DNA from: Methanomicrobiales archaeon
GTDB lineage: Archaea > Halobacteriota > Methanomicrobia > Methanomicrobiales > Methanomicrobiaceae
Reading direction: 5' to 3'
NCBI GenBank assembly: GCA_013415665.1
Contig: JAAEEQ010000012.1
Location: forward strand, 1-36,230
Length of the DNA: 36,230 nt
Position 1 is the first letter of the stretch, and each line of letters begins with the position of its first letter. Positions 10,033-18,092 of the stretch are shown here, piece after piece. Both the position numbers and the translations under genes were made by a program. The notes below the pieces were generated by a model. It ran no database searches. It saw nothing but the letters and a program-made list of their open reading frames with translations, and was not told where the DNA came from.

Positions 10033-10105
10033 TGGTGTTCACCGGTGCAGCAGTCGTGGCATACCTGTTGGGCCCTGAAGAAGAAAGGGGTATCTTTGAT
10101 GGTTG

Positions 10106-10408
10106 TCAGGATGCATGCTCGTTTTTCCCACGGTAGTACCCGAAGAAATAACCGATGACAAGGGCGCCGATGGCTGCCTGGAGACTGAAGAACAGGGACT
10201 CGATCTCACCGCTCGGGGGCTCCCAGAGAGGTGAGAACCATGGCTCGTAGCCGGATGCCTCGATGATTTCTGCAGCGTTGCCGTCGGCCCCGCCCCATGC
10301 CTCTTCGCCCTCGCCAAGGTTCGCCTGAATCGCGGCGTTCTGGACGAGGAAGATGGCGGCGAAGATGATGATGGCGGCTGCCACGACCAGTTCGAGCCCG
10401 TATTTCAT
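10106..10408 (-). CDS. cbiN: Cobalt transport protein CbiN
   Basis: 100 aa, two TM segments, soluble loop [41 protein letters not shown] typical of CbiN; between cbiM and cbiQ. Confidence 0.9.
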   Translation of the reverse strand: MKYGLELVVAAAIIIFAAIFLVQNAAIQANLGEGEEAWGGADGNAAEIIEASGYEPWFSPLWEPPSGEIESLFFSLQAAIGALVIGYFFGYYRGKNEHAS

Positions 10409-11100
10409 GCAAGGGCCTCCCGTATTTTATTGACGGAATTCTGGCTCAGGACCTCCAGCCGTACGAGCAGATCCGGCCTGACGGCGATGATGTATTTGAA
10501 GATGAGCGCGATGATCAGCCCTTCGATAATGGCCAGGGGGATTTGCGTGATGGCAAACACCGTCCCGAATGCTGCAAGCGAAGCAAAAATGCCGCCTGCT
10601 TCGGCGGGGAACGCAACCGCCAGCTGCACGGACGTGACGATATAGGTGGCGAGATCCGCCAGCGCGGCCGCAAGGAAGACCGTAACGAACGTATTCACGC
10701 CGGCCTTCGTTCCGAGGCGGTAGATGCCGAAAGCGACGAGCGGCCCTGCGATGCCCATCGAAAAGACGTTTGCGCCGAGGGTGGTCAGGCCGCCGTGGGC
10801 GAGGAACAGCGCCTGGTACAGGAGGACGATAAGGCCGAGCACGGACGTGATGAACGGCCCGAACAGAATGGCGCCGAGCCCCGTGCCCGTCGGGTGGGAG
10901 CAGCTGCCCGTTACCGAGGGCAGTTTGAGCGACGAAAGGACGAAGACGAACGCACCGGCGACGGCAAGGAGGGGGAGCGCTTCACGGCGTTCTTCAAAAA
11001 GCCTGCGTAACTGGAACATACCGTAGATGACGAATGGCGCGGAAATGATGAACCAAATCTGCCACCACGGTCCGGGGAGGAATCCTTCCATGATATGCAT
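10405..11100 (-). CDS. cbiM: Cobalt transporter substrate-binding component CbiM
   Basis: [16 protein letters not shown] (conserved metal-binding MHIMEG N-terminus); [17 protein letters not shown]; 231 aa. Confidence 0.95.
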   Translation of the reverse strand: MHIMEGFLPGPWWQIWFIISAPFVIYGMFQLRRLFEERREALPLLAVAGAFVFVLSSLKLPSVTGSCSHPTGTGLGAILFGPFITSVLGLIVLLYQALFLAHGGLTTLGANVFSMGIAGPLVAFGIYRLGTKAGVNTFVTVFLAAALADLATYIVTSVQLAVAFPAEAGGIFASLAAFGTVFAITQIPLAIIEGLIIALIFKYIIAVRPDLLVRLEVLSQNSVNKIREALA

Positions 11101-11110
11101 ATAACACCCC

Positions 11111-11132
11111 TAAATCAAATTAATATGATTTA
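11111..11132. promoter_or_regulatory. Perfect inverted repeat TAAATCA-N8-TGATTTA upstream of cbiM (candidate operator)
   Basis: 7-bp perfect arms, 8-nt spacer, 11 bp upstream of the cbiM ATG, in an AT-rich island. Confidence 0.5.
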
Positions 11133-11152
11133 ATACAATTTTACTTTTATTA
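11132..11152 (+). promoter_or_regulatory. Candidate cobalamin-operon upstream motif, copy 2 (AATACAATTTTACTTTTATTA)
   Basis: Matches AATACAATTTAACTTTA at 2296-2312 upstream of cbiT; lies in the divergent cbiM/cbiA intergenic region. Confidence 0.45.
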
Positions 11153-11300
11153 TGTGGGCTGACGTGTTATTTAACTGTTGTTTTTCATATGGCGGCGGCA
11201 TGCCGACAGACAAAAGAGCATTTACCGGAGGATGCAGAATAGTAGATAACCACCGGCGGGCGGGCAGATCCGGCCCGGGAGATATGATGCGGAGAAAGCC

Positions 11301-12629
11301 ATGATCCCGAGAATTGTCGTAGCGGGGACGCACAGCGGGTGCGGGAAAACGTCAATCGCAGGCGGCATCATGGCTGCGCTGACAGCACGCGGGCTCCGTG
11401 TCCAGCCCTTCAAGGTCGGCCCGGATTTCATAGATCCTTCGCACCACACCGCCATCTGCGGCCGCAGATCCCGCAACCTCGATGCGTACATGATGGGCGA
11501 GGATGGCGTGCGTGCGACATTTGCCGGCGCTTCGGAGGGTGCGGACATCGCGGTTATCGAGGGCGTGATGGGGATGTACGACGGGCTCGACGGCTCGGAT
11601 ACCGGAAGCACCGCACATATCGCACGGATTCTCGACGCACCGGTGATGCTCGTGTGCGATGTGAAAGGGATGTCCCGGAGCACCCACGCCCTTGTTTCGG
11701 GATTTTCCCGGTTTGATCCGCATATCCGCTTCGCGGGTGCCATCTGCAACCGCGTCGGAAGCCCCCGCCATCGCGCCATGATCGAAGAGGGGCAATCACT
11801 GCCGTTTCTCGGCTGGGTGCCGGTAACTGTTGAGGGAACGGTGCCCAGCCGTCACCTGGGCCTCCGGATGGCGCATGAGACCGGTGCCGTCGCACATTTC
11901 GGCAGGCTGGTCGAGGAGCACTGCGACCTTGATGCAATCTTAGCGGCAAGCCGGGATGTCGCACCATTCCGTGCACCTGCCGCCGTCCCGCTCCGGCACA
12001 CCACGCCGGCGGTGCGGCTAGGCATCGCCTACGACGAAGCGTTCTGTTTCTACTACCAGGACAACTTCGACCGCCTGCGCCGGGCGGGGGCAGAGCTCTG
12101 CTTTTTCAGCCCGCTTTCCGATCGCCTGCCCGATGTGGACGGGGTCTATCTCGGGGGCGGCTATCCTGAACTCCACGCGGCGGCGCTCTCTACTGCCCCC
12201 TGCCGGAGCGATCTTAAGCGGGCCGTCGATGGAGGGCTTCCTGTGTATGCCGAGTGCGGCGGACTTGCCTATCTGACGGCGGGGATATCGACCGGAGAGG
12301 GGGATTATCCCATGGTGGGGTGCCTTCCCGCCCGGACGGTCATGCAGCACCGTTTTGCAGCCCTGGGCTATGTCGACGCGGTCTGCACCGGCGGCACCTC
12401 CCTCATGCCGCAGGGCATGCATCTACGGGGCCATGAATTCCACTATTCACGGTGCGAATGCGATCCCGAAGCCCGGTTTGCGCTGCGCCTTTCCCGCGGA
12501 ACGGGGATCGGCGGTGGGAAAGACGGGTTGTATGCGGGAAATGTTCTCGCAGGGTACACCCATGCATACTTTACCGACACGCAGGCCCGGTCTTTTGTCG
12601 CTGCGATCAGCACTGCTTCACGGGCCTAG
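11301..12629 (+). CDS. cbiA: Cobyrinate (or Ni-sirohydrochlorin) a,c-diamide synthase, CbiA/CfbB family
   Basis: MIPRIVVAGTHSGCGKTSIAGGIMAAL, KVGPDFIDPSHH, glutamine amidotransferase region YAECGGLAYL; CbiA favoured by cobalt-gene context. Confidence 0.88.
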   Translation: MIPRIVVAGTHSGCGKTSIAGGIMAALTARGLRVQPFKVGPDFIDPSHHTAICGRRSRNLDAYMMGEDGVRATFAGASEGADIAVIEGVMGMYDGLDGSDTGSTAHIARILDAPVMLVCDVKGMSRSTHALVSGFSRFDPHIRFAGAICNRVGSPRHRAMIEEGQSLPFLGWVPVTVEGTVPSRHLGLRMAHETGAVAHFGRLVEEHCDLDAILAASRDVAPFRAPAAVPLRHTTPAVRLGIAYDEAFCFYYQDNFDRLRRAGAELCFFSPLSDRLPDVDGVYLGGGYPELHAAALSTAPCRSDLKRAVDGGLPVYAECGGLAYLTAGISTGEGDYPMVGCLPARTVMQHRFAALGYVDAVCTGGTSLMPQGMHLRGHEFHYSRCECDPEARFALRLSRGTGIGGGKDGLYAGNVLAGYTHAYFTDTQARSFVAAISTASRA

Positions 12630-12710
12630 ACGGGCGCAGACCCTGCGGTGCACGGGAAGGGATTTAAGGAAAACACGTATCAGGCGGAAGGCACAATATA
12701 GACCATAGAC

Positions 12711-12890
12711 ATGATCACCAAGGCAATTCTTGATGACGACGAGACCTTTTCACTCCTCCTTCAGCTCACGGATATTGCCGCAGCTGCGCACGAGCGCGGC
12801 GATTATGAAAAACGTGATCAGGCGCTCGACGAGATCCGGCAGCTGCGGGAAAAGATAACCCGCATTAAATACGGCGAAGAATCCGGATAA
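12711..12890 (+). CDS. Small hypothetical protein (59 aa), absent from ORF track
   Basis: ATG-TAA frame: MITKAILDDDETFSLLLQLTDIAAAAHERGDYEKRDQALDEIRQLREKITRIKYGEESG; charged, helical-looking composition; fills the gap between cbiA and the EndoQ gene. Confidence 0.6.
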   Translation: MITKAILDDDETFSLLLQLTDIAAAAHERGDYEKRDQALDEIRQLREKITRIKYGEESG

Positions 12891-12965
12891 TGCCGGACCA
12901 CGATACCGGGTGGCGCACGGATGTGCCGGTGCGGCAGGAGAAGGCGTGCGGAAAAACGGGCGGCA

Positions 12966-14081
12966 TCACAACGAAAATGAACCGTATTTGCCGCCCCCGC
13001 CGGGAAGAAGGGTGATCTTGCCTTCCCGAAACGATCCAATTGCCGCTGCGATACGCCGGTCAACCGCCGCGATCTCCTCAAGCGGAATATCGATAAGGAT
13101 TCCGATCTCGGGACCGAGCCTGTCGATTAGCATCTGATACAGGCACCTGCAGCCGGCGGTTTCCGGGGACGACGTGCCCAGGACCACGCGTATTATCTCT
13201 CCAAGCGGAATGATATGGCAGTACGGGGGGCGGGGCAGCGGTTCGGCGTCCGTGAGTTCGCGTGCGCGATCCCGCACTCCCTTTTTGATCCGTCCTCCGT
13301 CAAGCGGGCACCGCCAGGCCAGGGCATCCGCCTCAGCCGGCGAGTACCGCGTGAAGCACCGGGTACATGCCGTCCGGTTGTATTTTCCTTCTTCCGGGAA
13401 ATATCCGGCGTTCATGACGATATCGCCCTTCAGCACGCTCCCGATCACGGCACCCACCGTGCCCCGCCCGATCCGGATACGGTTGAATTCTCTGCCTATT
13501 TTGGCGGGCGATGGGCTGTGGGCGTCCGAATTGGAGAGGAACGGAACGCCCCGCAGTTCACTGATGCCTGCACCGTACGAGCTGTCGGCAGAGAGCCCCA
13601 GTTCGAGATAATCCGCCGTTTCCCCGCCGTAGCACCCGTGCAGTGTGTTAAAATGCGCATAGATGCCTGTCCAGGGGGTGAAGGCATGGGCCGGCCCGAC
13701 ATGCCCTCCCTCCTCGTGAATGATCCGGGCAATCTCACCGCCCGAAAGACGCACCTGGGGGCGCCCGCCGGTGACCATGTTTTTGGAGAAGGGGGCCATC
13801 CGGGAGGTGCAGTTCGCAAAAATGTCCATCTCGGGGGCAAGAATCAGGTGATGCACCCTGTTTCGGTCCTCGACTTCGGCGGACGGCACCACGATGACGC
13901 CTGCATCGTTCTCCAGGAAATCGCCCCACTGCAGGCGCCATTCGGGGTGGAAGGCGTCGCCGGTGGCAAGCACCCCGATCCCCTTGATCGCACAGGCGTC
14001 GAGGAGTGCAGGGGGTGTCATGCGGGGTGACACCGCCATCGAAAAAGGAGAGTGGATATGCAGGTCGGCGTTTACGTCCAT
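12966..14081 (-). CDS. Endonuclease Q-like PHP-domain protein (TIGR00375-type family)
   Basis: MDVNADLHIHSPFSMAVS PHP motif, GHVGPAHAFTPWTGIY, SNSDAHS, zinc finger CTRCFTRY...CPLDGGRIKKGV, C-terminal PGGGGKYG. Start MDVNAD at 14081 preferred over 14162. Confidence 0.82.
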   Translation of the reverse strand: MDVNADLHIHSPFSMAVSPRMTPPALLDACAIKGIGVLATGDAFHPEWRLQWGDFLENDAGVIVVPSAEVEDRNRVHHLILAPEMDIFANCTSRMAPFSKNMVTGGRPQVRLSGGEIARIIHEEGGHVGPAHAFTPWTGIYAHFNTLHGCYGGETADYLELGLSADSSYGAGISELRGVPFLSNSDAHSPSPAKIGREFNRIRIGRGTVGAVIGSVLKGDIVMNAGYFPEEGKYNRTACTRCFTRYSPAEADALAWRCPLDGGRIKKGVRDRARELTDAEPLPRPPYCHIIPLGEIIRVVLGTSSPETAGCRCLYQMLIDRLGPEIGILIDIPLEEIAAVDRRIAAAIGSFREGKITLLPGGGGKYGSFSL

Positions 14082-14082
14082 A

Positions 14083-14826
14083 TCAGCCGATGTAATTGAG
14101 TTCCTCGTCGTTTTTCGCTTCTTCCATCTGGCGAAGCTTCTCGACAAGATGCTCCATTTCACCTGCCCGTTCCTGAAGCGTGGTCGTATCCACGGTAATT
14201 CCGGTCAGTTTGCAGAGCACGGTCATCAGGCTGTGGGCGCTGATCGGATCGACAAGGTATCCCGATGTCTCTCCCATCAGGCAGATGCCCTCGATGTCGC
14301 GGAATCCTCCCAGCCCGAGCAGGAGGCCGGAAGCCCCGACAATACCGCCGCCCGGTTCGTCGCGGGTGAAGACTGCTCCGGCTGCCTCAACTTCTTCGCG
14401 CAGGTGCGGCCGGTTGACCGCCCCGAGTACGCGGGGTTCGTCGATGAGGTGGCCGACGCCATACCCGCCGAGGGTATAAATCCGCCGCACTCCAAGCTCT
14501 TCCGCGATATCGAGGTACGCGCTGGCAAGGAGGTAATGCCCCTCTCCCGAGGCGCTCTGGTAGTCACCCACCAAAAACAGGATCGGGCGGTCGCCGGCAT
14601 AGCGGAAGATTTCATTGCAGACAAGCCTGGTCGTGCCGTCGCCGTCCAGCAGCACCTGCGGAGGGAAATAGATGGAATGAATCTCGGCAATCTTTTCGGC
14701 ACCGAGTTCGTGGATGAGGTGTTCTGCCACGAGTTTTCCCACCTGCCCGACGCCCGGAAGCCCTTCGATCAGGATGCACTCCTGCGGTTCGATCTCCTCG
14801 AAAAAATGTACCTCTATCGGATCCAT
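14083..14826 (-). CDS. PAC2/proteasome assembly chaperone family protein
   Basis: ILIEGLPGVGQVGKLVAEHLIHELGAEKIAEIHSIYFPPQV; ORF track extends to 14955 but the MDPIEV start at 14826 follows nop10. Confidence 0.85.
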   Translation of the reverse strand: MDPIEVHFFEEIEPQECILIEGLPGVGQVGKLVAEHLIHELGAEKIAEIHSIYFPPQVLLDGDGTTRLVCNEIFRYAGDRPILFLVGDYQSASGEGHYLLASAYLDIAEELGVRRIYTLGGYGVGHLIDEPRVLGAVNRPHLREEVEAAGAVFTRDEPGGGIVGASGLLLGLGGFRDIEGICLMGETSGYLVDPISAHSLMTVLCKLTGITVDTTTLQERAGEMEHLVEKLRQMEEAKNDEELNYIG

Positions 14827-14975
14827 TGTTTCATCCTCCTGCGATAGCCCCCGTAGTGGTCCTGGGGGGAAAAACGCCCCGGATGCGCGGCTCCGGTGGG
14901 ATTGCCGCATACCGGGCAGACTTCTGCGAGCGTATACCTGCCGTCCCGGGAACACCTTCGGATTTTACCGGTCAT
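14814..14975 (-). CDS. nop10: Ribosome biogenesis protein Nop10 (absent from ORF track)
   Basis: Hand translation: MTGKIRRCSRDGRYTLAEVCPVCGNPTGAAHPGRFSPQDHYGGYRRRMKQWIR; zinc-binding CPVCG and HPxRFSPxDxYxxYRR hallmarks; ATGA overlap with the aIF2-alpha stop. Confidence 0.92.
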   Translation of the reverse strand: MTGKIRRCSRDGRYTLAEVCPVCGNPTGAAHPGRFSPQDHYGGYRRRMKQWIR

Positions 14976-15775
14976 TGATGCTTTCCGGACCGCTGCTTAC
15001 GGACGAACCTGCCGCTGCCTTCCGCCCGTTCGACAACGCCGATTGCGGCAGACGCGGCCTTCTCGATTGCTTTTTCCGCCTGCTTGTAATCAGGGGCGGT
15101 GACCTTGATCGCATATTTCGGCGCACCGATGTAGTTGATGTCTATCTCGACGCCGTCGATCTTGGGCTGGGCGCTCCTGAGCGCACGCCGGATGACATTC
15201 ACGCCGTCCGGTTTGTTCGACGTCAGAACAAGGTGCCCCGAGATCGTCACCTTCGAGATTTTGACATTCTCGCCGGCAACGGTGATGAGCGCACCCGCAA
15301 CCTTCGCATCAAGACCGAGCTTTTTTAAGGTGCCCTTCTCATCGAGCAGCACATCTTCGAATACCGGATAGAGCATCCCGTATTCCCGGTAAAAGATATC
15401 CTCGATCGCTTTTGCGTCCGCACCCGAGGCTTCGGCAACAAAACCAATCCATTTGTGGGCTTTCTGTTCGTTTTTCCACTCGTGGATCTTTTCACGGTGC
15501 TGGTGCTCGTTGACATCCTTGAGCGAGAGATCGATGTGACCGCGGTTTTTATCGACATGCAGAACCTTGCAGACCACCTTCTGCCCTTCCCGCACGTAAT
15601 CGCGGATATATTTGATCCATCCCCGCGCGATTTCTGCAATAGGGATGAGCCCTTCCCGGCCGCTGTACTCGTCGAGGGTAACGAATGCGACAAAATCCTT
15701 TACGTTCGTTACCGTGCAGACAACCAGTTCGCCGGTTTCGGGCCAGTCTCGCTCATGCATATCAGCATCACTCAA
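14972..15775 (-). CDS. Translation initiation factor IF-2 subunit alpha
   Basis: S1 domain GELVVCTVTNVKDFVAFVTLDEYSGREGLIPIAEIARGWIKYIRDYVREGQKVVCKVL; followed by aIF2-alpha domains 2 and 3. Confidence 0.95.
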   Translation of the reverse strand: MSDADMHERDWPETGELVVCTVTNVKDFVAFVTLDEYSGREGLIPIAEIARGWIKYIRDYVREGQKVVCKVLHVDKNRGHIDLSLKDVNEHQHREKIHEWKNEQKAHKWIGFVAEASGADAKAIEDIFYREYGMLYPVFEDVLLDEKGTLKKLGLDAKVAGALITVAGENVKISKVTISGHLVLTSNKPDGVNVIRRALRSAQPKIDGVEIDINYIGAPKYAIKVTAPDYKQAEKAIEKAASAAIGVVERAEGSGRFVRKQRSGKHQ

Positions 15776-15956
15776 GTCTGGCTACGATTTCAGCCTTTAT
15801 AGTTGCATTGCCGCCGCGCGGCTCGGACAGGATGCGGCCGCAGACGCTGCAGTCCACGACCGTGCTCGCACGCTCAAAAATGGTCTGCTCGTTTTCGCAA
15901 TCCGGGCACTTGACGCGGAGGAAAGCAGTTCTGTTGTCTCTGTGTTGTCGTACCAT
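15768..15956 (-). CDS. rps27e: 30S ribosomal protein S27e
   Basis: FLRVKCPDCENEQTIFERASTVVDCSVCGRILSEPRGG, C4 zinc ribbon. Confidence 0.96.
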   Translation of the reverse strand: MVRQHRDNRTAFLRVKCPDCENEQTIFERASTVVDCSVCGRILSEPRGGNATIKAEIVARLE

Positions 15957-15962
15957 GTCGTA

Positions 15963-16241
15963 TCACTCCGTAAGCTCGAATTTCCCTGCCCGGAAGCCTT
16001 TGCGCAGGTGCGCCTTTCCGCAGACCGAACAGCGGTATCGTACGTTAATCTTTTTCGTCGGCTTGTCGCCGCCCGGCACCTTGTTGAACTTGCCCATGTT
16101 GCCGACCGTGCTTCTGCGCGCTTTCTGCCGGTCGATCCAGTTCAGATGGAGGGTTTTACCCTTTTTTACCTTCTCGACCTCGTGAACTTCGTGCTTTCGG
16201 CAGAAAGGACAGTACGTCTTGAATTTTCCTGGCATTTTCAT
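15963..16241 (-). CDS. rpl44e: 50S ribosomal protein L44e
   Basis: [29 protein letters not shown]...[28 protein letters not shown]; start at 16241 preferred. Confidence 0.95.
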   Translation of the reverse strand: MKMPGKFKTYCPFCRKHEVHEVEKVKKGKTLHLNWIDRQKARRSTVGNMGKFNKVPGGDKPTKKINVRYRCSVCGKAHLRKGFRAGKFELTE

Positions 16242-16279
16242 GAAATTAGCCCCATTACTTTGGATAGAGAATCCCATTA

Positions 16280-16945
16280 TTATTTGCTAAGCCTGATATT
16301 TAAGGCTATGTTGCGCCCACAGAGCACCTCTGCGTTGCTCTCCGGAAGTGTTACTATATCTTCCTTCGCGAGATTATATACCCTCCCATCAATTCCCAGA
16401 AATGACTCGATATCTTCGAGGATCCGGACGATTGCATACGCCACGCCGTCTTCCCCCTCCCCGATAGCGCAGGACTCCGTCTCTGTGGGCACGGCGGATT
16501 CTGCCTGCATTCCCGCTGCCTGCCGGTCTTTTTCCTCCCCCTCTTCCTCTTCCGCATCCCCGGCCGAAGGTGCGGAAAACGACCCGATCTGGCTTTCCCG
16601 AAACCTGCCGATGGCGCCGCCGACTGCCTGAAACAGGTGCCGCTCTGCCGGAAGCATCTTCTTCAGCTCGTCGCTTTTCTCCTGCCCGTAGAGCGCGAGC
16701 AGCAGGATTTTGTGGGTTCTGAGGGTGAGGATCTCCTCGAGGGTCTCCATGACGCTGTGCAGTTCCGCGGCCGGATCGCGTGGCCTGCCGGAGAAAAACC
16801 TGTCTATCGATGGTGTTTCCCGCTGCACTTCGCAATAGAGTTTTTCGAGCTCCTTTTTTGCCTCGGAAAAGGTCTCGTGGGGGATCTGCGTCAATTTTCC
16901 GCTTTCGCGTTCATTCAGCACAATCAACCGCAGATTTTCAAGCAT
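16280..16945 (-). CDS. Archaeal GINS complex subunit (GINS15/51 type)
   Basis: [37 protein letters not shown]; low-complexity acidic linker [11 protein letters not shown]-terminal B-domain; adjacent to priS. Confidence 0.82.
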   Translation of the reverse strand: MLENLRLIVLNERESGKLTQIPHETFSEAKKELEKLYCEVQRETPSIDRFFSGRPRDPAAELHSVMETLEEILTLRTHKILLLALYGQEKSDELKKMLPAERHLFQAVGGAIGRFRESQIGSFSAPSAGDAEEEEGEEKDRQAAGMQAESAVPTETESCAIGEGEDGVAYAIVRILEDIESFLGIDGRVYNLAKEDIVTLPESNAEVLCGRNIALNIRLSK

Positions 16946-18092
16946 GCCTGCCCACCTCCGCCTCCGCGAGTTCCGCGATCCCGCGACAGCACAGGAAGAC
17001 GGCGAGCGCCTCAGGCACGGTGTTCTCCCCTTTTGTCAGGGTATACCGGTTTTCCAGTATCGGCATCGAAAGGGGCATCGCAGCATCGATTCGGACATCG
17101 TTGTCGCCGAAGACGACAGCTTCCTGCAGGGGATCGAATGCCGCAAATTCGGAAACGGAAAGTGGCGTGACACGGAATCCGCTTCCGCCGTGCAGCGAGG
17201 TCGGCATCCTGATGAGCCGTTTCGTATCGGTCGTCACCGGTTCGTCCGCGAGTGCTGCCTTCTCCCGGAGAAGACGCAAAAATTCGGTGTTCTCCGGGCT
17301 GATGAGCGGAGCGATCAGGCGGTCGTCCGGAGATACGCGCCTGCCTGCGTGAAGGGCTCCGATGATGTCATCGAGGTTTGCAATGATTTTTTTGGGAAGC
17401 TGTGACTTCCTGCCGATTCCCGGCAGGTCCTGGAGCAGCTTTCGGGCGTCTTCGGGGGGAAGCTGCCTGTACTGCTCCAGGTATTCCGCCAGTGCTTCAC
17501 GGTAGCGCCGCCGCCATCCCGTCACCGGCGCGGGGTGCCCCTGCAGCATGACCGCGGGATCGATGCCGATGCCGCAGACGTAGTCGATCAGCTCCCGCCG
17601 CTCCTGGCTCTGCCACTCCCTGATATCGAGGCGCCTGACATGCACATGATATCCGCGCCCCCCCGAAAAGGCAAGGCTGATATCCTTTTCAGCGAACCCG
17701 AGTTCGTCGGTCAGCATCGCAAGAAGTTTTTCCGTCTCCGTCTTCACCCGGGCAAGCATGACGTCGTACGGCCCCCGCATGATATGGTCGGCATCGAGAT
17801 CGAAGATCAGGTCGGCGCCGCTCCAGACCTTGTCGTTCATGGTGGACGCAGCGGGCAGGGCATAGTACGCGGTGGAGTAATAGACATGGCAGGGCGCCAT
17901 GCTGCGCAGGTAGGTCATAACCTCGTCCGGCGTCCCGAAGGCCATATGCCGGCGCATCCGCACGTCCGGCGAATCATCGAAAAATATGAATCCCCATTCC
18001 CGCTGTTCGAGCGAGGGCGGCGTGATCAGGGTCCCGCTCCGGTAATACTTCATGAAACGTTGCCGGACGAATTCCCGTGTCGCGTGATTCAT
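16938..18092 (-). CDS. priS: DNA primase catalytic small subunit PriS
   Basis: VWSGADLIFDLDADHI, SLAFSGGRGYHVHVR, MPTSLHGGSGFRVTPL; 384 aa. Confidence 0.95.
   Translation of the reverse strand: MNHATREFVRQRFMKYYRSGTLITPPSLEQREWGFIFFDDSPDVRMRRHMAFGTPDEVMTYLRSMAPCHVYYSTAYYALPAASTMNDKVWSGADLIFDLDADHIMRGPYDVMLARVKTETEKLLAMLTDELGFAEKDISLAFSGGRGYHVHVRRLDIREWQSQERRELIDYVCGIGIDPAVMLQGHPAPVTGWRRRYREALAEYLEQYRQLPPEDARKLLQDLPGIGRKSQLPKKIIANLDDIIGALHAGRRVSPDDRLIAPLISPENTEFLRLLREKAALADEPVTTDTKRLIRMPTSLHGGSGFRVTPLSVSEFAAFDPLQEAVVFGDNDVRIDAAMPLSMPILENRYTLTKGENTVPEALAVFLCCRGIAELAEAEVGRHA

Noticed and set aside
11100-11300. Cobalamin riboswitch in the cbiM/cbiA intergenic region
   Set aside because: No B12-box-like conserved core was seen, and the spacing between cbiM and the AT-rich motif is too short for a riboswitch aptamer on that side.
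13894-14847. 317-aa + strand ORF
   Set aside because: Antisense to the EndoQ-like and PAC2 genes; shadow ORF.
15612-16631. 339-aa + strand ORF
   Set aside because: Antisense to aIF2-alpha, S27e, L44e and GINS; no family features.
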